DNA from: Azospirillum oleiclasticum
Lineage (GTDB): Bacteria > Pseudomonadota > Alphaproteobacteria > Azospirillales > Azospirillaceae
Length of the DNA stretch: 64,000 nt
Direction of reading: 5' to 3'
Assembly: GCF_013423485.1 (NCBI RefSeq)
Contig: NZ_JABFFR010000030.1
Coordinates: forward strand, 60,901 to 124,900
The translations under genes and the position numbers were made by a program. The stretch's first letter is position 1. Every line of letters begins with the position of its first letter. The notes under the pieces are model-generated. The model saw only the letters and a program-made list of their open reading frames with translations, did not search any database and was not told the origin of the DNA. Shown in pieces: positions 51,889-58,802 of the stretch.

Positions 51889-51911
51889 AAAATCTCAACG
51901 GGAGGAGATCG

Positions 51912-53291
51912 ATGCACATCGCCAAATTCGGGCACGGCTTCAGCCGCCGCGTCTTCCTGGAGCGCACCGCCCAGGGCATCTGCGCCGCCGGCGTCCTGGC
52001 GCCGCTGTGGTCCACCATCGCGCGCTCGGGCGACATCACCAAGGCCTACCCGGCGGAGCTGCTCTCCATCGACGCCCACACCAAGGGCAGGATCAAGACC
52101 GGCGACGTCATCACCGCCGCCAACGTGGACATCGTGAAGCACCTGCTCGACCCCGTGGCCTACCGTCAGGTGAAGGAGATGGGGCGGCGCTTCACCATCG
52201 TGCCGACCACCACCGACGCCACCAGGCTGTTCCCGCACGAGTATCTGGAAGCCACCCTGCGCAACGCCGGCAAGGGCCGGCTGGACGCCGACGGCAACGT
52301 CACCACCAGCGACGGCAAGCCGTGGATCGGCGGCAACCCCTTCCCCGACGCCAAGACCGGGCTGGAGGTGTTCGCCAACCTCGTGCTGTCCTGGGGCCGG
52401 CACAACGACAGCGTCTACGCCATCCGCGACTGGGACATCTCCCCCGACGGGGCCGTCTCCTACCAGTACGACTTCGTCTGGGCGGAGCAGAACACCATCG
52501 GCCTGACCAGCGGCGGCACCCCCTACATCGAGGGCAAGGAGGACAAGCTGCGCTACCAGGCGGTCTATTTCACCGCCCCGTCGGACGCCAAGGGCACCGC
52601 CTACCTCAACACCTGGTACAACGACCAGCGCAAGTTCCCGGATCTGATCGGCTACATCCCGGCCTTCAAGCGGGTGCGCAATTTCCCCACCAACCAGCGC
52701 TTCGAACCGCTGGTGCCCGGCATCACCTACTTCCTGTCCGACGCCTGGGGAGCCGGCGACCCCATGTTGACCTGGGGCAACTACAAGCTGGTCGGCACCC
52801 AGCCGATGCTGGGCAGCCAGTCCGCCAACTTCACCGGCGGCCGCAACGCCAACTGGGAACGCGGGCTGCACGGCGGGCCGCAGAACCAGACCTTCTTCGA
52901 TGATTACAAGGAGCTCTGCCCGGAATGCTTCGTGGTGGAGTGCGAGCCGGTCGGCTACCCGCGCTCCCCGGTCAGCAAGAAGCGCGTCTACATCGACGCC
53001 CGCAACATGATGTTCATCGGCTACGTCACATTCGATCGGCGTGGCGAGCTGTGGAAGTCGTTCGAGCCGGCCTTCAGCCAGTATGTCGACGGCAACACCA
53101 AGGTGATGGACGGCAAGCACGTCGCGTGGTCGTGGACGCATGTGATGAGCCACGACATCCAGACCAACCGGATGAGCCGCTTCGTCCAGGCCCGCGAGAT
53201 CGTCGGCGGGGTGAGGAGCGAATACAACCAGGGCCCGTCCATCTACAGCCGCTACCTGACGGAGCAGGCGGTCCGCCGCTTCGGCACCTGA
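51912..53291 (+). CDS. DUF1329 family protein with Tat signal, copy 1
   Basis: A 459-residue exported protein. The N terminus MHIAKFGHGFSRRVFLERTA contains a twin-arginine motif, unlike the simple Sec signals common in the family. The body carries the DUF1329 landmarks PWIGGNPFPDAKTGLEVFANLVLSWGRH, FKRVRNFPTNQRFEP, and YLSDAWGAGDP-like and SKKRVYIDARNM segments. DUF1329 proteins are envelope proteins found beside DUF1302 barrels and MMPL exporters and are thought to help handle hydrophobic substrates; the mechanism is unknown. A GGGAGGAGA site precedes the ATG at 51912. A close paralogue lies at 56151-57521. Confidence 0.85.
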   Translation: MHIAKFGHGFSRRVFLERTAQGICAAGVLAPLWSTIARSGDITKAYPAELLSIDAHTKGRIKTGDVITAANVDIVKHLLDPVAYRQVKEMGRRFTIVPTTTDATRLFPHEYLEATLRNAGKGRLDADGNVTTSDGKPWIGGNPFPDAKTGLEVFANLVLSWGRHNDSVYAIRDWDISPDGAVSYQYDFVWAEQNTIGLTSGGTPYIEGKEDKLRYQAVYFTAPSDAKGTAYLNTWYNDQRKFPDLIGYIPAFKRVRNFPTNQRFEPLVPGITYFLSDAWGAGDPMLTWGNYKLVGTQPMLGSQSANFTGGRNANWERGLHGGPQNQTFFDDYKELCPECFVVECEPVGYPRSPVSKKRVYIDARNMMFIGYVTFDRRGELWKSFEPAFSQYVDGNTKVMDGKHVAWSWTHVMSHDIQTNRMSRFVQAREIVGGVRSEYNQGPSIYSRYLTEQAVRRFGT

Positions 53292-53364
53292 CCGGCAGGA
53301 CGCACGGGCGCTTCGGCGTCCGTGCGTCCGTCCGGCCCGACATTCCATTTTCCGGGAGTATCCC

Positions 53365-54288
53365 GTGACGCTGCGACGATTGGGGTTCGCGGCCCTGGCC
53401 CTGCTTGTTCCGGCGGCGGCCATGGCCGGTGATGTTCGGGTGCTGCATCAGGCGAAGGCGCACGACGCCGTCTTCGCGTTGGCGATGCAGGGCGACCGCG
53501 TGCTGGGGGTCGGTGCCTTGGGTGTGGTGGTGGCCAGCGGCGACGGCGGCGCCACCTGGAAACGGCAGGCCGCCCCGACCGACGACGCGCTGCTGGGCGT
53601 GGCGCTCGACCGGGACCGGGCGCTGGCGGTGGGGCAGGGCGGCATCATCCTGCGCCGCGAGAGCGGCGCCTGGACGGTGGCGGCGTCCGGCACCGGCGAA
53701 CGCCTGTTCGGGGTGGCCCTGCGTCCCGACGGCGTGGCCGTGGCGGTGGGCGCCTTCGGCACCCTCCTGCGCTCCGACGACGCGGGGCGGAGCTGGGCGC
53801 CGGTCGCCGTCGACTGGGCGTCGATGCTGGAGGACGCCATGGAGCCGCACCTCTACGCCGTGCGGGTGGCCGGCGACGCGCTTCTGGCGGTCGGCGAATT
53901 CGGGCTGGTGATGCGGTCGGAAGATGGCGGGCGGCGCTGGACCGGCACCCGTGTGACCGACGCCTCGCTCTTCGATCTCGCCATGGACGGCAACGGACAG
54001 GGGCTCGCCGTCGGTCAGAAGGGCACGGTGGTGCGCACCACCGACGGCGGCGCCAGCTGGACTGCCACGTCGGTGGGCACCGACACCGCGCTGCTCGGCG
54101 CGTGGCGCTCGGGGCCGGACGCCCGGATCGTCGGCGTGCAGTCAGCGTGGCGCAGCACCGACGGTGGCGCCACCTGGGCCGCGGACGACCGCGGCGACCT
54201 CGCGACCGCCTGGTACCAGACCATCGCCGGCGAGGGCGAACCGATGGCCGGCGGGCACGCCGGCCGGATCGTCGCACTGGGGAAGTGA
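53365..54288 (+). CDS. YCF48/BNR-repeat periplasmic protein
   Basis: A 307-residue exported protein with a Sec signal (MTLRRLGFAALALLVPAAAMA). The body repeats segments such as GDGGATWKRQAAP, DDAGRSWAPVAV, EDGGRRWTGTRV and TDGGASWTATSV, the BNR/Asp-box pattern of a YCF48-like propeller. The start is a GTG at 53365 preceded by GGGAG. YCF48-like proteins accompany DUF1329/DUF1302/MMPL genes in other degradative clusters, probably as an envelope assembly or binding factor. It follows the first DUF1329 gene in the same operon. Confidence 0.87.
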   Translation: MTLRRLGFAALALLVPAAAMAGDVRVLHQAKAHDAVFALAMQGDRVLGVGALGVVVASGDGGATWKRQAAPTDDALLGVALDRDRALAVGQGGIILRRESGAWTVAASGTGERLFGVALRPDGVAVAVGAFGTLLRSDDAGRSWAPVAVDWASMLEDAMEPHLYAVRVAGDALLAVGEFGLVMRSEDGGRRWTGTRVTDASLFDLAMDGNGQGLAVGQKGTVVRTTDGGASWTATSVGTDTALLGAWRSGPDARIVGVQSAWRSTDGGATWAADDRGDLATAWYQTIAGEGEPMAGGHAGRIVALGK

Positions 54289-54331
54289 CGAGAGGACAAC
54301 GCGACCGTGTGACAAAAGGGGGAGGAACGAT

Positions 54332-56086
54332 ATGCGACGCGCGATTTCATCGGTGCTGCTGGGGACGGCGCTCGCCGGCGGCGGTGGCACGCTGGCCCTG
54401 GCCGAGACGAACGTCACGGTCCAGGGCTTCATCCGGCAGGAGCTGGCACCGGCCGTCACCGGTGACCGCAACCCGTACAACCAGGGCGGCAATCCCTACA
54501 ACAACAACCCGCAGGCCATCAACACATGGTTCGGGCCGGCCATCGGCAACCGGACCATCGACAGCTCGGACTCGCCCATCAACTGGATGGCGACGCGGCT
54601 GGAGACCGACATCTCCGCCCAGTTCACCGACAGCCTGAAGGGCTTCGTCAGGGTCCGGGCGCTCTACGCGCCACAGGTCTACGACGAGCCGGTCGGCTAC
54701 AGCATGTTCAAGACCGGCTATTACCATGGCAACAGCGCCACGCCGTTCGAGATCGCCGGCAAGACCGGCATGGCCGATCTGCCCGCCGCCTATCTCGATT
54801 ATTCCGAGGGGCCGCTGTGGGTCCGCGCCGGCAACCAGCAGATCGCCTGGGGCGAATCGCTGTTCTTCCGGGTGCTCGACGTGCCGAACGGGCTGGACCT
54901 GCGCCGACACCTGATCTTCGAGCCGGTGGCGGAGGAGTTCTCCGACAAGCGCGTCGCCATGCCGGCGGTGCGCGGCTCCTTCCGGTTCGGCGAGAACGTC
55001 GAATTCGAGGCGTTCACCCAGATGTTCAACCCGTCGATCCTGCCGCCGGCCAATTCCCCCTACAACCTGATCCCGTCGCAGTTCACCGTGCACGACGATT
55101 ACCGGGCGTCGGACAGCTACCCGAACTTCGGCGGGCGGCTGCAGATGCATTTCGGCGACCTGTCGGTGCAACTCCTCGGCGTGCGGCGCAAGAATCCGGA
55201 CGGTGTGTTCCAGTGGACGCAGTCGGGCGTGAACCGCGGTCTGCCGGGGGCCGGCGGCATCGGCGGCGACGTGCTGGCGACGACCCCGTTCGAGGTCAGC
55301 TCGACCGGCGTCTGCTCGGCGCAGGAGTGGTTCCACTACGCCGGGCTGGTGCGGTTGAACGGCGTCACCGCCGTCAACTCCGCCGTCACCGGCGATTTCG
55401 CCAGCGCGCAGTCGCTGGGCGCCACCACCGTCTCCTCCTACACCGAGGCGGCGGAGCAGCTGAACACCTTCTTCAACCTCGCCGGCGGCTGCATGCGCGG
55501 GCACATCCGGCGGAGCTACCCGCTGGAGAACATCTTCGGGGCCGGTGCCAACTACACCGTGACCGCCGAGCCCGGCAGCTTCCTCGACCAGCTCATCATC
55601 CGCGGCGAGGTGAGCTACACGCCCAACAAGAGCTTCACCAACCCCAGCCTCGGCGCGCCGATCGTCCGGGACGAGGTGGCGGCCTCGCTGAATTTCGAGA
55701 AGTACCACCGCTTCAGCGACGATTTCCCGGCCACCTACATGGTGCTCCAGTATCTCTACAAGTCGAAGAGCGACCTGTTCGGCCGCTACCTCGGCGGCTT
55801 CGGCGGCGACGAGAGCAAGACGCCGACCGGCGACCACAGCTTCCACGCGCTGGCCTTCGCCGTGCAGCAGCCCTTCCCCAACCTGATCTGGCGGGCCGAC
55901 CTGTCGATCCTGGCGGATCTGGAAGGCGGCGTGATGGTGCAGCCGGCGCTGCGCTGGAAACCGTCGGCCGACTGGCAGGTCGATGGCTACGCCACGCTGT
56001 TCCACTCGGCGGAAAACAACCGCAACGCCATCGACACCGTCAACTGGGCCAGCGAGATTGGGCTGCGTTTCACGCGTCTCTTCTGA
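54332..56086 (+). CDS. DUF1302 family outer-membrane beta-barrel protein
   Basis: A 584-residue protein with a signal peptide (MRRAISSVLLGTALAGGGGTLALA) and many amphipathic beta strands (VTVQGFIRQEL; MATRLETDISAQFTDSLKGFVRVRALY; WASEIGLRFTRLF). The C-terminal aromatic residue is that expected of an outer-membrane barrel. DUF1302 proteins are suspected channels for hydrophobic growth substrates. A GGAGG site precedes the ATG at 54332. The strong terminator at 56107-56133 ends this transcription unit. Confidence 0.85.
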   Translation: MRRAISSVLLGTALAGGGGTLALAETNVTVQGFIRQELAPAVTGDRNPYNQGGNPYNNNPQAINTWFGPAIGNRTIDSSDSPINWMATRLETDISAQFTDSLKGFVRVRALYAPQVYDEPVGYSMFKTGYYHGNSATPFEIAGKTGMADLPAAYLDYSEGPLWVRAGNQQIAWGESLFFRVLDVPNGLDLRRHLIFEPVAEEFSDKRVAMPAVRGSFRFGENVEFEAFTQMFNPSILPPANSPYNLIPSQFTVHDDYRASDSYPNFGGRLQMHFGDLSVQLLGVRRKNPDGVFQWTQSGVNRGLPGAGGIGGDVLATTPFEVSSTGVCSAQEWFHYAGLVRLNGVTAVNSAVTGDFASAQSLGATTVSSYTEAAEQLNTFFNLAGGCMRGHIRRSYPLENIFGAGANYTVTAEPGSFLDQLIIRGEVSYTPNKSFTNPSLGAPIVRDEVAASLNFEKYHRFSDDFPATYMVLQYLYKSKSDLFGRYLGGFGGDESKTPTGDHSFHALAFAVQQPFPNLIWRADLSILADLEGGVMVQPALRWKPSADWQVDGYATLFHSAENNRNAIDTVNWASEIGLRFTRLF

Positions 56087-56106
56087 CTTGTCTCCCTGAA
56101 CCTGGC

Positions 56107-56133
56107 GGGGCGTCCACGGACGCCCCTTTTCTT
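56107..56133 (+). terminator. Rho-independent terminator after the DUF1302 gene
   Basis: GGGGCGTCC at 56107-56115 and GGACGCCCC at 56118-56126 form a 9-bp perfect stem, followed by TTTTCTT. It lies 21 bases after the DUF1302 stop, so the second DUF1329 gene downstream is probably expressed by read-through or from its own promoter. Confidence 0.85.
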
Positions 56134-56150
56134 GCGGGCGGGGGCGGGCG

Positions 56151-57521
56151 ATGCGCGTGGGGCGGTACGGCCGCGGCTGGACGCGGCGTGTGTTCCTGGA
56201 AAAACTGGCGGCCGGCGCCGCCTCGGCCGGGGTGCTGGCGCCGCTGTGGGAGGTGCTGGCGAAGGACGGCGACGCCCGCCGCGCCTACCCCGACGAGCTT
56301 CTGTCCATCGAGGCGCGCACCCGCGGCCGGCTGGCGCCCGGCTCGGTGATCGATGCCGGCACGGCGGAGCTGGTGCGGGACCTGCTCGACCCCGTGCGTT
56401 TCCGGCAGGTGACGGAGATGGGGCGGCGGCTCGTCATCGGCCCCACCACCACCGACCTGATGCGGTTGGGGCCGTGGGAGTTCATCGAGGCGACGCTGCG
56501 CAACGCCGGCCGGGCGCGCTTCGCCGCCGACGGCAACATCGTGGCCGACGACGGCGGCCCCTGGATCGGCGGCCACCCCTTCCCCGCGGCGCGCACGGCG
56601 CTGGAGGTGTTCGCCGGCCAGACCCTGAGCTGGGGCCGGCACGACGTGTCGGTCTATGCCTCCCGCGAGGAGGACATCGAGACGGACGGCGCCGTCACCC
56701 ACCGCTACGAGACGGTGTGGGCGGAGCTGGCGGCCACCGGGCGGCTGGTGCTCGATCCCCGGCCCCACTGGACGGGGCGGGAGGACACGCTGCGCTTCCA
56801 GGCCGTCTATTTCCTGTCCCCGGTCGACAGCCGCAGCGGCTATCTCAGCGTCTGGCCCTACGACCAGAACCGGCTGCCGTCGCTGCTGGGCTATCTGCCG
56901 CAGTTCAAGCGGGTGCGCTCGCTGCCGACCAACCAGCGCTTCGAGCCGCCGGTTCCGGGCTCCGCCCTCTACCTGTCCGACGCCTGGGCGGCCGGCGATC
57001 CGTTCCTGATGTGGTCGAACTACCGGATCGTCCAGCGCGGCCCGGCGCTGGCCGCCCTGTCCGGCAACTGGACCGCCGGCGATCCCGACTGGCGCCACGG
57101 CACCCACGGCGGGCCGCAGGGCCGGACCTTCTGGAACACCACGGTCGAGCTGGTGCCCGAAGCCATCGTGGTGGAGGCGGAGCCGACCGGCTTCCCGCGC
57201 GCCCCGGTGTCGAAGAAGCGCGTGTGGTTCGACGCCCGCACGTGGCTGCCCTTCGCCATGGTCAGCTACGACCGCCGCGGCCAGCCCTTCCGCTTCTTCG
57301 ACGGCGCCTACGCGTTGTACGAGGCCGGGCCCAAGCGGGTGATGGACGGCCGTCACCCCTACTGGTCCTGGACCCACATCCACGCCCACGACGTGCAGAC
57401 CGGCCGCGTCACCCGCATCGAGCAGGTCGCGTCCGCCGGCGGCCACCGCATGCGGGTCAACGACCCGGCGGCCTACGACGCCTACCTGACGGAATCCGCA
57501 CTGCGCCGCTTCGGGGCGTGA
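56151..57521 (+). CDS. DUF1329 family protein with Tat signal, copy 2
   Basis: A 456-residue paralogue of the protein at 51912-53291, clearly similar along its whole length: a Tat-type N terminus (WTRRVFLEKLAAG), LLSIEARTRGRLAPG, EFIEATLRNAGRARFAADGNIV, PWIGGHPFPAARTALEVFAGQTLSWGRH and FKRVRSLPTNQRFEPP. It lies after the terminator that follows the DUF1302 gene, only about 15 bases beyond the T-run, with a GGGCGGGGGCGG-rich leader. Two Tat-signal DUF1329 copies around one DUF1302 barrel may form a heteromeric envelope complex; this is inferred. Confidence 0.85.
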   Translation: MRVGRYGRGWTRRVFLEKLAAGAASAGVLAPLWEVLAKDGDARRAYPDELLSIEARTRGRLAPGSVIDAGTAELVRDLLDPVRFRQVTEMGRRLVIGPTTTDLMRLGPWEFIEATLRNAGRARFAADGNIVADDGGPWIGGHPFPAARTALEVFAGQTLSWGRHDVSVYASREEDIETDGAVTHRYETVWAELAATGRLVLDPRPHWTGREDTLRFQAVYFLSPVDSRSGYLSVWPYDQNRLPSLLGYLPQFKRVRSLPTNQRFEPPVPGSALYLSDAWAAGDPFLMWSNYRIVQRGPALAALSGNWTAGDPDWRHGTHGGPQGRTFWNTTVELVPEAIVVEAEPTGFPRAPVSKKRVWFDARTWLPFAMVSYDRRGQPFRFFDGAYALYEAGPKRVMDGRHPYWSWTHIHAHDVQTGRVTRIEQVASAGGHRMRVNDPAAYDAYLTESALRRFGA

Positions 57522-57610
57522 GCGACCGCTTGCCGGCAACCGGGATCACTGATAGGAATAATAACGTAAACTCCTACACCCGCGCCCACACCCCTCGCCG
57601 TCGCCCGCGA

Positions 57611-57744
57611 CCGTGCAACACCGGTGTCGCACGGCGGTTCGGCCGGAAAACGCCCAAGCCACTGATATCGTACTAATTTTACCCCATCCACACCGTGCGA
57701 CACCCGGCGTTGTCGCGCAAAAAGTGTTGCACGATGTTGCACGG
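57611..57744. repeat. Cluster of six CCGTGC[AG]ACA half-sites between convergent genes
   Basis: Half-sites occur at 57611-57620 (+), 57625-57634 (-), 57693-57702 (+), about 57711-57720 (-), 57725-57734 (-) and 57735-57744 (-). The first two make a 24-base near-perfect palindrome; the last two are a tandem direct repeat, TGTTGCACGA then TGTTGCACGG. The cluster is in the 3-prime region between convergent genes, not in an obvious promoter. The binding factor or function is unknown. Confidence 0.55.
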
Positions 57745-57752
57745 CCCCCCCC

Positions 57753-58586
57753 TCACGGCAGGGCGGCGAGCCGGCGGAGCACGGTTTCCGGGTCGGCGTC
57801 GGCGGGTGGGCGGCCGTGGAGGAGGGACAGGGTTTCGGGAATGCCGTCCTCCCCCGCCCAGAAGCGGCGGGTGAGGCCGCCGCCGAGGTCGGGCTCACCG
57901 GTCGCGACGATGGCCGCCGCCGGCACCTCCGGCAGCAGGATGGCGTCGGGGGCGAGCGCCCGCGCCGCGGCGGCCTCAGCGGGGTCGGTGGCGTGGTCCA
58001 GCGACACCGCGACCGACCAGCCGTAATGGCGGGCGGTGTGGGTCAGGGTTTCGCACACCGTCACCGCGTCCCCGTCCGGGGGATCGGCGAAGCACAGCAG
58101 CAGGCCGCCCAGCGGCTTGTCGGACAGCGCGCGCAGCACGTCGGTCAGGCACAGCGCCACCTCGTCCTGCGCGTCGAGGTCGTCGGGATCCGCCCCGGCG
58201 GCGCGCAGCAGGTCGCGCGGGCAGGGCAGGGCGAGCATCAGGTCGACACCGTGCCCGAGACCATGCGCCAGAGCGTCGGCGGCGCTGTCCAGGAAGGCGG
58301 CCGGCGAGCCGGCGCGCAGGCGGTCGGTGAGGCCGGTGGCGGTGCCGTCCAGCGGCCCGCCCGCCTCAAGGAAAGGCACCGCCGCCGGCAGGGCGAGGAT
58401 GTGGCTGCGCAGGACCGCGTTTGCCTGGATCAGCGCCGCGGCATGGGCGGTGGCGTCCGTCCACCAGTCGGGGCGCGAGCCGGCGAAGACCCGGTGCGCG
58501 TAGCCGTCGATGTCGATCCAGCGCAGCGGCCCCCGCCCGCGGGACCGCCACGCGGACAGGCGGGAGGTGCCATCGTTCCTGCTCAT
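57753..58586 (-). CDS. Uncharacterised 277-residue protein
   Basis: I do not recognise the family with confidence. The product is alanine- and leucine-rich, with an opening that may be a small domain (LRWIDIDGYAHRVFAGSRPDWW), a long region of helices and strands (HGVDLMLALPCPRDLL, GGLLLCFADPPDGDAVTVCETLTHTARHYGWSVAVSLD) and the ending DPETVLRRLAALP. The alternation of strand and helix suggests a TIM-barrel-like fold; similarity to methionine-synthase/uroporphyrinogen-decarboxylase-type barrels is a guess. The start at 58586 (MSRNDG) is used. It is convergent with the second DUF1329 gene and downstream of the Roco-TIR gene on the same strand. Confidence 0.6.
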   Translation of the reverse strand: MSRNDGTSRLSAWRSRGRGPLRWIDIDGYAHRVFAGSRPDWWTDATAHAAALIQANAVLRSHILALPAAVPFLEAGGPLDGTATGLTDRLRAGSPAAFLDSAADALAHGLGHGVDLMLALPCPRDLLRAAGADPDDLDAQDEVALCLTDVLRALSDKPLGGLLLCFADPPDGDAVTVCETLTHTARHYGWSVAVSLDHATDPAEAAAARALAPDAILLPEVPAAAIVATGEPDLGGGLTRRFWAGEDGIPETLSLLHGRPPADADPETVLRRLAALP

Positions 58587-58688
58587 CGCGTCCGTCCTCC
58601 GGCCGGGGGCATGGGGAGGACGGCGGCGGATCCATCCACCACCACCCGCTCCCCGGAGCGGCATCCTGGCCGCAGCCACGCCCGTCCA

Positions 58689-58708
58689 CCCCACCCGCAA
58701 GGGTGGGG
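58689..58708. repeat. Intergenic hairpin CCCCACCC-GCAA-GGGTGGGG
   Basis: An 8-bp perfect stem with a GCAA tetraloop, between the Roco-TIR gene (ends at 58803 on the minus strand) and the 277-residue gene. It is the best-formed copy of the hairpin family also seen near 34636 and 48126. It could also act as a terminator, but no T-run follows. Confidence 0.5.
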
Positions 58709-58802
58709 GACGACGGGTCGCGGCCGACGCCCGGCGCATCATCGATCCGAAGACGAGGAGACCAGGACCATGAGGAACGACAGAACGGTGGCGCCGCGGG
58801 TC

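Noticed and set aside
50046..53291. A very long plus-strand frame overlapping the MMPL gene and running into the DUF1329 gene
   Set aside because: Only its last part, from 51912, matches a known family. The upstream portion overlaps the MMPL gene in another frame and has the Arg/Ala/Gly-rich composition of a GC-driven spurious frame.
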